This document shows, piece after piece, positions 7,738 through 16,735 of a stretch of DNA of 64,000 nt. Within the stretch, counting starts at the first letter, position 1. Each line of letters begins with the position of its first letter. The position numbers and the translations under genes are program-made. Source of the DNA: Stenotrophomonas sp. ZAC14D1_NAIMI4_1 (GTDB taxonomy: Bacteria > Pseudomonadota > Gammaproteobacteria > Xanthomonadales > Xanthomonadaceae); assembly GCF_003086775.1 (NCBI RefSeq), contig NZ_CP026001.1:328501-392500 (forward strand), read 5' to 3'. The notes under the pieces are model-generated. The model was not told the origin of the DNA and did not search any database. It saw only the letters and a list, made by a program, of their open reading frames with translations.

Positions 7738-7986
7738 AGATCCGTTTTCAATGATCGCGAAGAAGGTTTTTATGACCTGGATCTCAGTTGCTGGAGCTCC
7801 GATAGAAAGCGTCATGCTTCGCTTGTGAATTCCGTACTCAGGGGAAGATCTCGCTCGGGTTTTAGCCCATGCGTGATGCCAGAAACTCTGATTGGGCCGT
7901 CGGCTTACGAGCTCACTTCCAGAACCGGGGTGATTTCCGTCACCCGAACCTTCTAGAATCCGTTTTCCCCTGCCTGCTGGTGCGTC

Positions 7987-8892
7987 ATGTCGGCTTCCCC
8001 TGTTCCTTCTGCGGCTGCCCCCCGGGGTGGCCTTGTCGCGCTGGCGCTGCTGCTGGTCTACGTGGTCTGGGGCTCGACCTACCTGGGCATCGCCAAGGCC
8101 CTGCACGGCGGCGCGCTGCCGCTCACGATGGTGTCCGGCAGCCGCTTCATCATTGCCGGCGGCCTGATGTACCTGGCCCTGCGCCTGTTCTGGAAGATGC
8201 CGCGTCCGACCCTGCGGCAGTGGCGCAACCTGGTCATCATGGGCGTGACCATGCTGGTGCTGGGCAACGGCATGGTGGTGCTGGCAGAGCGCGAGGTCTC
8301 TTCAGGCCTGGCGGCCACGGCGGTGGCCTCGGTACCGCTGTGGATGGCGCTGTTCTCGGCGCTGCGCGGCCAGCACGCCAGCCGTGGTGAATGGCTGGGC
8401 ATCGCGGTGGGCTTCATCGGCGTGGTCTGGCTCAACGCTGGCAGCAGTCTGACCGCCTCGCCGACCGGGCTGGTGCTGCTGCTGATCGCGCCGATCGGCT
8501 GGGCCTTCGGCTCGGTGTGGGCGCGCGGGCTGGATCTGCCCGGCCCGTTCATGACCGCCGCCGGGCAGATGATCTGCGGCGGCGTGCTGCTGGTGCTGAT
8601 CGGCCTGGCGGTGGGCGAGCGCCCGACCACGCTGCCCGATACCAGCGGCCTGCTGGCCATGGCTTACCTGTGTGTCTTTGGTTCCATCGTGGCCTTCACC
8701 GCGTACGTCTGGTTGCTGCACAACGTGCGCCCGGCGCTGGCCGGCAGCTATGCGTACGTGAACCCGGTGATTGCGGTGCTGCTGGGTGCGGCACTGAACG
8801 GTGAGCATTTCGGCTGGCGCGACTTCCTGGCCATGGCGGTGATCCTGCTGGGCGTGGTGGTGCTGACCATGGCGCGGACCTGGAAGAAATGA
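7987..8892 (+). CDS. yedA: YedA-type EamA/DMT exporter
   Basis: A 301-residue drug/metabolite transporter with ten predicted helices in two EamA repeats. The segments VVWGSTYLGI, GNGMVVLAE, GWAFGSVWARG and SYAYVNPVIAVLLG match E. coli YedA closely in order and spacing. It probably exports a small metabolite across the inner membrane; the substrate is not known. The next gene, rarD, overlaps it by four bases (ATGA), so the two are one operon. It is divergent from the accessory peptide operon. Confidence 0.85.
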   Translation: MSASPVPSAAAPRGGLVALALLLVYVVWGSTYLGIAKALHGGALPLTMVSGSRFIIAGGLMYLALRLFWKMPRPTLRQWRNLVIMGVTMLVLGNGMVVLAEREVSSGLAATAVASVPLWMALFSALRGQHASRGEWLGIAVGFIGVVWLNAGSSLTASPTGLVLLLIAPIGWAFGSVWARGLDLPGPFMTAAGQMICGGVLLVLIGLAVGERPTTLPDTSGLLAMAYLCVFGSIVAFTAYVWLLHNVRPALAGSYAYVNPVIAVLLGAALNGEHFGWRDFLAMAVILLGVVVLTMARTWKK

Positions 8893-9788
8893 GCATGGAC
8901 GAGAAAGAACAACGCCGCGGGTTGCTGGTCACCGCCTCCACCTTCGTGCTGTGGGGGCTGGTGCCGGTGTACTGGCACCTGCTCAACGAGGTGCCCTCGT
9001 TCCAGATCATCGCCCACCGCATCATCTGGTCCACGGTGCTGGTGGTGGCATGGCTGCTGCTGAGCGCGCGCCTGGGCTGGTGGCAGAAGATCGCCGCGCA
9101 GCCACGCGCGCTGCCGATCCTGGCGGTATCCAGCCTGACCATCGCCTTCAACTGGGGCCTTTACATCTGGGCGGTCAACGCCGGGCATGTGATTGAAACC
9201 AGCCTGGGCTACTTCATCAATCCGCTGGTGAACGTGCTGCTGGGCGTGCTGGTGCTGAAGGAACGCCTGCGCCGCCTGCAGTGGGTGGCCGTGGCGATGG
9301 CCGCCGTGGGCGTGGCCTGGCTGACCATCGATGCCGGCACGCCGCCGTGGATCGCGCTGGGGCTGGCCTGCTCGTTCGGCCTGTACGGCCTGCTGCGCAA
9401 GCTGGTGTCGGTGGATCCGGTGGCCGGGCTGGGCGTGGAAAGCCTGTACCTGTTCCTGCCGGCGCTGGCGTTTGCGGTGTGGGCAGAGAACGGCCATGGC
9501 GGCGCGTTCTTCCATGGTTGGGGGTTGCGCAACGACCTGCTGCTGGTCTTCGGTGGCGTGGTCACCGCGGTGCCGCTGATCGGCTTCGCCTACGGGGTGA
9601 AGCGCATTCCGCTGTCGCTGGTCGGCATCCTGCAGTACATCGCGCCGAGCCTGCAGCTGCTGCTGGGCGTGTTCTTCTTCCACGAGGCATTCGACACCGG
9701 CAAGGCGATTGGTTTCGCGGTGATCTGGGCCGGGCTGGTGCTGTTCGTCGGCGAGAACGTGCGCGCGATGCGGGCGGCGAAGCGGTAA
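8889..9788 (+). CDS. rarD: RarD-type EamA transporter
   Basis: A 299-residue ten-helix transporter of the RarD branch of the EamA superfamily. Diagnostic stretches are FVLWGLVPVYWHLL, the HRIIWS segment, NWGLYIWAVN, SLGYFINPLVNVLLG and LQYIAPSLQLLLGV. The start ATG at 8889 overlaps the yedA stop; an ATG two codons on (8895) is also possible. RarD was named for chloramphenicol sensitivity in Pseudomonas, but its transported compound is unsettled. Confidence 0.87.
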   Translation: MSMDEKEQRRGLLVTASTFVLWGLVPVYWHLLNEVPSFQIIAHRIIWSTVLVVAWLLLSARLGWWQKIAAQPRALPILAVSSLTIAFNWGLYIWAVNAGHVIETSLGYFINPLVNVLLGVLVLKERLRRLQWVAVAMAAVGVAWLTIDAGTPPWIALGLACSFGLYGLLRKLVSVDPVAGLGVESLYLFLPALAFAVWAENGHGGAFFHGWGLRNDLLLVFGGVVTAVPLIGFAYGVKRIPLSLVGILQYIAPSLQLLLGVFFFHEAFDTGKAIGFAVIWAGLVLFVGENVRAMRAAKR

Positions 9789-9822
9789 TCGCGAAGGGAT
9801 CCGACCCCGGTTCCGGCAAAAA

Positions 9823-9850
9823 AGAACGGCGCCCCGAGGGGCGCCGTTCT
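9823..9850 (-). terminator. Intrinsic terminator of the TonB receptor gene
   Basis: A 12-bp perfect stem (AGAACGGCGCCC / GGGCGCCGTTCT) is followed on the minus strand by a run of T residues (the A-run at 9818-9823). It lies 55 bases past the receptor stop and may also slow transcription coming from rarD. Confidence 0.85.
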
Positions 9851-9904
9851 GCTTCCATCTCCGGCCAGGAGAGAGTTGGCCGGAACGGGAACGCGGGTGC
9901 AGGC

Positions 9905-12730
9905 TTAGAAGCGCTGCTGGTACTTCATGTACATGAAACGACCGATGTCGAAGCCGCCGTAGTAGACGAAGCTGCTGTTCGGCTGGCTGTACATGACCGG
10001 ACCCTGGTGGTCGAACACGTTGTTCAGGCCCAGCGAAACGGTGCCATCCCACGGCAGGCTGTAACGCACCTGCAGGTCGTGGAAGGTGTTCGAGCCCACC
10101 TTGTTGGTCGGCGAGGCATCGGTGTAGGCCGAGCTGAAGCCCGGGATGTTGCACTCGTCCATGTAGGAGCACTTCTCCTTCATGCTGGAGTAGTAGCGCG
10201 CGGTCCAACCGATGCCCAGGTTGCCGTACTGCCAGTCCAGGTTGAAGGTCGAGCGCACGCGGAAGTTGCCGCCCCAGCTGGTCAGCTGCTCCACCGGCGT
10301 GGTGGTGGCGTTGTCGTTACGCTGCTCCAGGTAGTCGGTGTAGGTAGTGTTCCAGGTGACGGCGAACTTGCCGAACGCGGTTTCCGGCAGGCGGTAGCGC
10401 GCGCTGATGTCATAGCCGGCGGTTTCGCGGTAGCCGGCGTTGACCAGCGAGCGGTCCAGCCCGTTCACCTGGCCGTTGCTGCCGCGGGTGAAGCGGCCGC
10501 AGGCAGCGTCCGAACCCTGCACGTAGCACTGTTCCAGGATGTTGGTGGCCGACTCGCCGACGATGGCGTTGTCGATGCGGATCTTCCACCAGTCCAGGCT
10601 GACGTCCAGGCCCTGCACGAAGTCCGGGCTGTAGACCAGGCCCACGGTCCAGGTCTTGGCGGTTTCCGGCTTCAGGTCCGGGTTGGAACCCGAGCTGAAA
10701 TCGGTGGTGGCCTGCTGGCCCGGCTTGCTGGCGACGGTGCCGTCGCTGTTGAGCTGGCGGAAGTTGGCCGGCACGTTCAGGGCCTTGCAGCGTGCAGCAA
10801 CCGCAGCGCTGGTGGCGGCGGTGCCGAACGAGGTGTCGCACGGGTCGGTGAACGAGTCACGGCTGCTGACGGTGCCGCCGTACAGATCGTCCACGGTGGG
10901 CGCACGGAAGCCGGTGCCGTAGGTGGCGCGCACCAGCAGGCTGTCGATCGGCTTCCACTTCACGCCGAACTTGCTGTTGGTGGTGGAGCCGAAGTTGTTG
11001 TAATCCGAGTAGCGACCGGCCACGTCCAGCGACAGCTCACGGGCGAAGGCCATGTCGGCCAGCAGCGGCACCTGCAGTTCCAGGTAGACCTCGTTGAGCG
11101 AGTAGTCGCCCTGGGTCGGCTTGCCGCTGGTGCCGGCGATCTGGCCGTTCTGCACCATCAGGTCCGGGGTGTAGCGTGCTTCTTCGGTGCGGTGCTCGAA
11201 GCCCATCGCGGTCAGCAAGTCACCGGCCGGCAGGGTGAACAGCGAACCGGAGATGTTGGCGCTGGCCACCTTGGTGGTGGTCTGGCTCTTGTCCACGAAG
11301 CGGGCGAACAGGTAGTCCTGCACGTCCTGGTTGCTCAGCGAGCCCGGGCCGGTGTAACCCATCGGTGCAGCCGGGTTCCACGGCACGCAGCCGGCGATGA
11401 TCGCATCGGTGGTACCGCAGTAGGCCACGCCATCCTTGATGAAGGACGGGCCGACGGCCTGGTTCACGTTCGGCTGGAACATGCTGCCCGTGCCGATGCG
11501 CTCGCCTTCATTGCGGTTGTAGGTGTAGTTGACGTTCCAGTCCCAGTAGCGCGAGCCGGTCTCGAAGCTGCCTTCCAGGCCCAGGCTGCCGCGCTTGGTT
11601 TCCAGGTTGTTCTCGGTGCCGCGCAGCAGTTCTTCGGTGCGGTGCGAGAACAGCACGTCCTGGCCCCACAGGTTGAACGCGCTGTCCTTGGACAGGGCGG
11701 CACGGGTGCCGTTGCGGGCCTGTGCGGCGGTGACCGAGTACGGGTAGCCGGCCAGGTGCTTGCTTGATTCGCGCTTGCTGTACAGCGCGTCGGCGACGAT
11801 GCGCAGGTTGTCGTTGACCGAGAAGCCGCCGTTGGCGAACACCGAGGTGCGCTCCAGGCCGGTCAGCAGGCTCATGTTGGTCTTGGTGTTGGCACCGTCG
11901 GCCGGGTTCAGCGTGTGGAAGTTGGCTGCATCAGTCGGGTCGCCGCCCGGGCCGACCGTCACCGGCTTGCCGCCGACGGTGACGCTGCCCCACGGCGTGG
12001 TGCCGTTGAGGCCGTCGTTCGGGTGGCGCGGGCCGTTGACGTAGCGGCTGAACTCGCGCGCGCCGCCCATCACTTCGTCTTCCTTGGTGCGCTCGGCACC
12101 GACGCTGAACCAGCCGCGGTCGAAGGTCTTGCCAAAGGTGGCGCTGTAGGAGCGCTTCTGGCCGTCGCCTTCACCGTACTGGCCGACGTAGACGCTGGCT
12201 TCGCCACCGTCGAAGTTCTTGCGGGTGATGATGTTGACCACACCGGCGATGGCGTCCGAGCCGTACAGCGCCGAGGCACCGTCGGTCAGCACTTCCACGC
12301 GCTCGACGATGGCCGAGGGGATCGAGGCCAGGTCGGAGTAACCGCCGGCGCTGACGCCCATGCGGCGGCCGTCGATGAGCACCAGGCTGCGTTCCGGGCC
12401 CAGGTCGCGCAGGCTGACATACATGCCACCGAAGTCGCGCGAGGAGGTCAGCGAGGACGCGCGGCTCATGCTCGGCGAGCCGGCAGCGGTCACGTCCTGC
12501 AGGATGTCGGCGACGTTGACGTAGCCCTTCTTCTCGATGTCGGCGCGGTTGAGCGCGACCACCGGCTGGGCGGTCTCGACACTGGCCTGGCGGATGCGCG
12601 AGCCGGTGATTTCGATGCGGTCGAGGTTGGTGGTGTTGTCGCCCGCATCCTGTGCGAAGGCGGGGGTGGTGCAGCTGGCGGCCAGCGCGATGACGATCGC
12701 GTTGCGCAGCGGGGTGGTCTTCAGGGACAT
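9905..12730 (-). CDS. TonB-dependent outer-membrane receptor
   Basis: A 941-residue outer-membrane transporter driven by TonB-ExbB-ExbD. The start ATG 12730 is chosen because it gives a clear signal peptide (KTTPLRNAIVIALAASCTTPAFA). Then come a TonB-box-like NLDRIEITG and a plug domain (about residues 45-190) containing GYVNVADIL, SLRDLGPERSLVLIDGRR and a SDAIAGVVNIITRK motif. The rest is a beta barrel that ends in the usual aromatic residue (QQRF). The gene is monocistronic with its own terminator. No N-terminal sigma-regulator signalling domain or adjacent FecIR pair is seen, so the ligand cannot be assigned; this large family in xanthomonads takes up carbohydrates, peptides or iron chelates. 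Confidence 0.9.
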   Translation of the reverse strand: MSLKTTPLRNAIVIALAASCTTPAFAQDAGDNTTNLDRIEITGSRIRQASVETAQPVVALNRADIEKKGYVNVADILQDVTAAGSPSMSRASSLTSSRDFGGMYVSLRDLGPERSLVLIDGRRMGVSAGGYSDLASIPSAIVERVEVLTDGASALYGSDAIAGVVNIITRKNFDGGEASVYVGQYGEGDGQKRSYSATFGKTFDRGWFSVGAERTKEDEVMGGAREFSRYVNGPRHPNDGLNGTTPWGSVTVGGKPVTVGPGGDPTDAANFHTLNPADGANTKTNMSLLTGLERTSVFANGGFSVNDNLRIVADALYSKRESSKHLAGYPYSVTAAQARNGTRAALSKDSAFNLWGQDVLFSHRTEELLRGTENNLETKRGSLGLEGSFETGSRYWDWNVNYTYNRNEGERIGTGSMFQPNVNQAVGPSFIKDGVAYCGTTDAIIAGCVPWNPAAPMGYTGPGSLSNQDVQDYLFARFVDKSQTTTKVASANISGSLFTLPAGDLLTAMGFEHRTEEARYTPDLMVQNGQIAGTSGKPTQGDYSLNEVYLELQVPLLADMAFARELSLDVAGRYSDYNNFGSTTNSKFGVKWKPIDSLLVRATYGTGFRAPTVDDLYGGTVSSRDSFTDPCDTSFGTAATSAAVAARCKALNVPANFRQLNSDGTVASKPGQQATTDFSSGSNPDLKPETAKTWTVGLVYSPDFVQGLDVSLDWWKIRIDNAIVGESATNILEQCYVQGSDAACGRFTRGSNGQVNGLDRSLVNAGYRETAGYDISARYRLPETAFGKFAVTWNTTYTDYLEQRNDNATTTPVEQLTSWGGNFRVRSTFNLDWQYGNLGIGWTARYYSSMKEKCSYMDECNIPGFSSAYTDASPTNKVGSNTFHDLQVRYSLPWDGTVSLGLNNVFDHQGPVMYSQPNSSFVYYGGFDIGRFMYMKYQQRF

Positions 12731-12997
12731 CCGTGAAATCTCGTGTTTCAGAAAAAAACATGCGCCCGTTCTGTGGGCGCGTGGGGTACTGCAAACCAAC
12801 GTGGGGGGCGGGATTCTAGAGTGTTTTCATTCGTAACTGTTTGTCCCTGCGTGTTTCATCGCGTTGAAGATGAATCGCAACCAACAATCCACAGGATGGC
12901 TGTGCGCAGCGTCACGCGCGTGCTGTTTTCGATGCGCAGAGGCACCGATAACGGCCGCAATCGCATGATCTGTAATGCGCAGGGTGTGCGTGCGTTC

Positions 12998-13368
12998 ATC
13001 CACGCATGGCGTGGATCTACTGGAATGCGGACACCCGCGCGATCGACAGGCGCATCGGTAGATCCACGCCATGCGTGGACAAGGCACGGGTAGATCCACG
13101 CCATGCGTGGACAAGGCACGGGTAGATCCACGCCATGCGTGGATGAAGCACCGGTAGATCCACGCCATGCGTGGATAGGGCACCAGTAGATCCACGCCAT
13201 GCGTGGATGAAGCACCGGTAGATCCACGCCATGCGTGGATGAGGCACCAGTAGATCCACGCCATGCGTGGATGAGGCATCGGTAGATCCACGCCATGCGT
13301 GGATGAAGCACCGGTAGATCCACGCCATGCGTGGATAGGGCACCAGTAGATCCACGCCATGCTTGGAT
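12998..13368. repeat. SMAG array: 10 direct copies at 32-bp period plus one inverted copy
   Basis: The gene-free stretch 12731-13441 is dominated by this array. An inverted 23-bp element at 12998-13020 faces ten direct copies starting at 13058 and then every 32 bp to 13346 (13090, 13122, 13154, 13186, 13218, 13250, 13282, 13314). Each is GTAG plus an ATCCACGC-CAT-GCGTGGAT hairpin followed by a 9-base spacer of a few recurring variants. The first two copies end in C instead of T, and the last has one stem mismatch. The same element occurs singly at 60020. Apart from the array, 12731-12997 shows no gene. Confidence 0.95.
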
Positions 13369-13382
13369 GACGACCAACAAAA

Positions 13383-13408
13383 AAGGGCGAAGCCTTCGCT
13401 TCGCCCTT
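13383..13408 (-). terminator. Intrinsic terminator of the MacAB-like operon
   Basis: A 10-bp perfect stem (AAGGGCGAAG / CTTCGCCCTT) with a 6-base loop is followed on the minus strand by a T-run (A-run at 13378-13384). It lies 34 bases after the last permease gene. Confidence 0.85.
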
Positions 13409-13441
13409 CCACATCCATCACCACATACACGTGTGCGCTGA

Positions 13442-14758
13442 TCAGGTTTCGCGCAGCGCCGTGGTGATCGGCAGGCGCGCCGCGCGCAGTGCCGGGAACA
13501 GGCCACCGACCAGGCCGATGCCCAGCGCCCACTTCAGCCCATTCCACAGCAGCTCCGGCGATACATGGAACTTGAACACCACCGCGCTGAAATTGCTGCC
13601 GATGGTGGACACGCTGTATCCGTTGAACAACAACCAGGCCACGGCGCAGCCGAGCAATCCACCCAGCAGCGCCAGCAGCATGGTTTCCAGCATCACCGCA
13701 GTCACCACCGGCAGGCCGCGGAAGCCGATCGCACGCATGGTGGCGATCTCGCGTGCACGCGTGGCCACGGCGGCATACATGGTGTTGAGTGCGCCGAATA
13801 CCGCGCCCACCGCCATGATCGTGCCGATCACCTTGCCGAGGATGTCGATCAGCTTGGTCAGGCCGCCGCCCTGCTTGCTGTAGTAGGCGCGCGTGGTTTC
13901 CACGTCCAGCTTCAGGCGCGGGTCGGCAGCCACCGCCGCCTTGAACTGCTCGAAGCCCGCCTTGCCATCGGTGCGCACGCTGATCGACTGCCATGCACCG
14001 CGCTGGTAGGTGGTGGCCAGCGTATCGGCGTCGGTCCACAGTTCTGAATCATGTGCATCGCCGGTGGCAAACACACCCACCACGGTCCAGGCCTGGTTGC
14101 CCAGGGTCAGCGTCTTGCCCACCTCCATGTTGCGGAACTGGCCCTGCGCCCCCTGGCCGACCACGATCTCGCGCAGGCCGGTGGCGAACTTGCGGCCCTG
14201 CACGATCTTGACCTTGTCATGCACCGCCCACGCCTGTGGGCCGACGCCGCGGAACTGCGCATTGACGTCGGTGCCATCGGCACGCGACACCAGGTTCACC
14301 ACCTGCGAAAGTTCCGGTGACAGCAGGGGCCGGCCTTCGCCATCGCGGGTGATGCCGGGCAGGGTGGACAGCGTGGGCACCTGTTCGCGGGTGATGACCG
14401 AGTTGGTCTCGGCCTGCGAACCACCCCGCAGCACGATGGCGGTGGTGTCATCGCCGGTGTTGTTGAGCGTGGCCTGGAAGCCTTCGCCCATCGCCAGCAT
14501 CGCCACCAGCACGCCGACCACGCCGGCGATGCCGACCACGATCACCGAGGAGGCGCCCCAGCGCTGCGGCAGGCTGGCGATGCCTATGCGGGTGGCCGCC
14601 AGGGCCAGGCGGCCGCTGCGGGTCAGCAGCAGCCACAGCGCCACCAGCACGGCCACGGCCAGCACGCCAAACCATGGCAGGCCGATCCACAGCACCAGGC
14701 CCACCGCCAGCAACAGCACGGTCAGCGCGTTGCCCAACCACTTCTTGAGCTTGTTCAT
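13442..14758 (-). CDS. MacB/FtsX-type ABC permease (second)
   Basis: A 438-residue permease with the MacB-FtsX fold. It has N-terminal helices (residues 10-45 and about 70-92), a large periplasmic domain (about 100-305), then three C-terminal helices containing the FtsX signature (AAVATRAREIATMRAIGF) and a GLFPALRAARLP ending. It is the last gene of a four-gene operon with an adaptor, an ATPase and a sister permease, so the exporter probably uses a heterodimer of membrane subunits. GAGGAGG seven bases upstream supports the ATG at 14758. Substrates of such systems include peptides, lipids or macrolides; none can be assigned here. Confidence 0.85.
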   Translation of the reverse strand: MNKLKKWLGNALTVLLLAVGLVLWIGLPWFGVLAVAVLVALWLLLTRSGRLALAATRIGIASLPQRWGASSVIVVGIAGVVGVLVAMLAMGEGFQATLNNTGDDTTAIVLRGGSQAETNSVITREQVPTLSTLPGITRDGEGRPLLSPELSQVVNLVSRADGTDVNAQFRGVGPQAWAVHDKVKIVQGRKFATGLREIVVGQGAQGQFRNMEVGKTLTLGNQAWTVVGVFATGDAHDSELWTDADTLATTYQRGAWQSISVRTDGKAGFEQFKAAVAADPRLKLDVETTRAYYSKQGGGLTKLIDILGKVIGTIMAVGAVFGALNTMYAAVATRAREIATMRAIGFRGLPVVTAVMLETMLLALLGGLLGCAVAWLLFNGYSVSTIGSNFSAVVFKFHVSPELLWNGLKWALGIGLVGGLFPALRAARLPITTALRET

Positions 14759-14770
14759 TGGTTGTCCTCC

Positions 14771-15928
14771 TCAGCGGCCGGCCAGCGCATCGACGATCTT
14801 CAGGCGCTTGGCCCGCAGCGCAGGCAGCAGCCCGACCACGATGCCGATCACCACGATCAGGCCCACGCCCACCAGCCAGGTGGGTGTGGGTACGTGCGGG
14901 GGCAGCATGCCCATGCTCTTCGGCGCGATGGCCGGCAGCACCAGCGCGGCCAGGCCCATGCCGATCAGGCCACCGAGCCCGATCAGCAGCACCGACTCGA
15001 CCATCACCAGCGTCAGCACGGTGCCATCCTTGAAGCCCAGCGTCTTCAGCGTGGCCAGTTCGGGAATGCGCTCGCGCACGGCCTGGGCCATGGTGTTGCC
15101 GGTCAACAGCAGCAGGGTGAAGAACACCGCGCCCATGATCGAGGTGACGATCATGCCGATATCCGCGAACTGCTTGACGAAGGCCTGCTGGAACGCCGAT
15201 TCGGTCTGGGTCTTGGTTTCGTGGTCGGAGTTGGCCGAGATCGCATCGATGGCCTGGGCCACCCGCGAGGCATGGTCGGGGTTGTCCAGGGTGATCGTGT
15301 ACCAGCTCACCTGGTTCTTGATGTAGTCGTTGGATTCGTCGAAGTACTTCCAGTTCATCATCAACTGGCGTTCTTCGTTGCCCGCCTGCGCGCGGTCCTT
15401 GGAACGGAAGATGCCCTTCAGTTCCAGCGGCCAGTCGTTGCTGCCGCCGCGGGGGAAGATGGTGGCCTGCAGCGGGATGGTGTCGCCGATCTTCCAGCCG
15501 AACTGGTTGGCCAGGCTCTCGCCGACGATGGCACCGGTGCGGGTCTGCTTCCAGTCTTCCAGCTGCGCCGGGTCGATCTGCAGTTCGCGGTAGACATCGA
15601 AGTAGTTGGGTGACACCGAGAAATTCGGGAAGAAGTTCTTCGGGTCCTGGTAGATGCCGCCGAACCACATGCCATAGGCCACGTCGCGCACGCCGTCGAC
15701 CTGGCGGATCTGCGTTTCCAGGCGGATCGGCAGCGACTGGGTGATCGACAGGCGCGATGCGGTGACCAGGCGGTTGGCACCTTCCACGCTGCCGCCGGAG
15801 TTGAATGCCACGCGTACCGAATCGAGCATGCCGAACAGCAGGAACGCGGCGACCACCGAGAGCAGGGTCAGCAGGGTCCGGGTGCGGCTGCGGAACAGCT
15901 GCGCCCAGACAAGGGAAAAGTATTTCAT
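14771..15928 (-). CDS. MacB/FtsX-type ABC permease (first)
   Basis: A 385-residue permease with an N-terminal helix (residues 15-35), a MacB periplasmic core (about 40-265) and an FtsX domain with three helices (about 275-385), including ERIPELATLKTLGFKDG and the closing LLPALRAKRLKIVDALAG. It is separated from the ATPase gene by 14 bp and from the next permease gene by 12 bp. GGAGG lies upstream of the ATG. It is shorter than its partner because it lacks the partner's extra N-terminal helix pair. Confidence 0.86.
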   Translation of the reverse strand: MKYFSLVWAQLFRSRTRTLLTLLSVVAAFLLFGMLDSVRVAFNSGGSVEGANRLVTASRLSITQSLPIRLETQIRQVDGVRDVAYGMWFGGIYQDPKNFFPNFSVSPNYFDVYRELQIDPAQLEDWKQTRTGAIVGESLANQFGWKIGDTIPLQATIFPRGGSNDWPLELKGIFRSKDRAQAGNEERQLMMNWKYFDESNDYIKNQVSWYTITLDNPDHASRVAQAIDAISANSDHETKTQTESAFQQAFVKQFADIGMIVTSIMGAVFFTLLLLTGNTMAQAVRERIPELATLKTLGFKDGTVLTLVMVESVLLIGLGGLIGMGLAALVLPAIAPKSMGMLPPHVPTPTWLVGVGLIVVIGIVVGLLPALRAKRLKIVDALAGR

Positions 15929-15942
15929 CGCCGGGGCCTCCG

Positions 15943-16632
15943 TCAGTGGGCCAGCGGGGCGTCGGCCAGCTCGCCCTTGTCCAGGTGCACCGTGTGGGTG
16001 GCGTATTCGGCGGCCTTCGGGTCATGGGTGACCATGATGATGGTCTTGCCGTGTTCGCGGTTGAGCTGCTGCAGCAGGCCCAGGATCTCCTCGGCCGACT
16101 GCCGGTCGAGGTCGCCGGTGGGTTCGTCGCAGATCAGGAAGGTCGGGTCGGAGACGATGGCGCGGGCGATCGCCACGCGCTGCTGCTGGCCGCCGGACAG
16201 TTCGTTGGGGCGGTGGCTGCGGCGGTCGGCGAGGCCGACCAGGGTCAGCGCGATCTCGGCATTGCGCTTGCGCTGGGCGGCGCTGAGGTGGGTCAGCAGC
16301 AGCGGCAGTTCCACGTTCTTCTGCGCGGTCAGCATCGGCATCAGGTTGTAGAACTGGAAGACGAAGCCGACGTGGTGGCTGCGCCAGGTGGACAGCTGGC
16401 CGCCGCTCATCTGGTCGATGCGCTCGCCTTCGATGCTGATCTCGCCGCCGCTGGGGTTGTCCAGGCCGCCGATGAGGTTGAGCAGGGTGGTCTTGCCCGA
16501 ACCGGACGGGCCCATCAGCGCGACGAAGTCGCCGCTGGCGATGTCCAGATCAATGCCGTGCAGCACCTGCACTTTTTCCGGGCCGCGTTGGTAGGTCTTG
16601 GTGATGTTGCGCAGTGAAACCAGGGTCGACAT
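15943..16632 (-). CDS. MacB/LolD-type ABC ATPase
   Basis: A 229-residue ATPase of the MacB/LolD/FtsE group. It has Walker A GPSGSGKTT, the family-typical FVFQFYNLMPMLTAQKNVELP stretch around the Q-loop, signature LSGGQQQRVAIARA, Walker B FLICDEP, the D-loop GDLD and the switch His (VTHDP). The ATG at 16632 follows GGAG by nine bases; the longer upstream frame is non-coding in character. It would energise the two permeases encoded next in the same operon. Confidence 0.9.
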   Translation of the reverse strand: MSTLVSLRNITKTYQRGPEKVQVLHGIDLDIASGDFVALMGPSGSGKTTLLNLIGGLDNPSGGEISIEGERIDQMSGGQLSTWRSHHVGFVFQFYNLMPMLTAQKNVELPLLLTHLSAAQRKRNAEIALTLVGLADRRSHRPNELSGGQQQRVAIARAIVSDPTFLICDEPTGDLDRQSAEEILGLLQQLNREHGKTIIMVTHDPKAAEYATHTVHLDKGELADAPLAH

Positions 16633-16669
16633 GGGTGGTTCTCCACGGAAGGCGGGAAACGGGGCACTG

Positions 16670-16690
16670 CGCCTGCGGTAGCCGCAGGCG
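16670..16690 (-). promoter_or_regulatory. Hairpin between adaptor and ATPase genes
   Basis: A perfect 9-bp inverted repeat (CGCCTGCGG / CCGCAGGCG) with a 3-base loop lies in the 103-bp gap inside the operon. It has no T-run. It may set relative expression of adaptor and ATPase or protect mRNA ends. Confidence 0.4.
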
Positions 16691-16735
16691 TGCGTCGAAC
16701 GGTGCTGCCGGCGGCGCCACGCGGGCGCCTGGCCG

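Noticed and set aside
7615..7821. Minus-strand frame beginning MTLSIGAPATEI upstream of and overlapping peptide 1
   Set aside because: It overlaps the well-supported peptide 1 gene in another frame, has no ribosome site and turns into Arg/Pro-rich shadow sequence.
9281..11767. Open plus-strand frame of over 800 codons opposite the TonB receptor gene
   Set aside because: Same antisense effect; the receptor gene on the other strand has signal peptide, plug and barrel.
12998..13368. Array resembling a CRISPR locus
   Set aside because: Spacers are only 9 bp and belong to a few recurring variants, the repeats are self-palindromic GTAG elements found singly elsewhere, and no cas gene is nearby.
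12827..14039. Long minus-strand open frames of repeating units such as HAWRGST and THGVDLP
   Set aside because: They are translations of the 32-bp SMAG array; because 32 is not a multiple of three, all frames cycle through the same three peptides. No ribosome site or non-repeat domain supports a gene.
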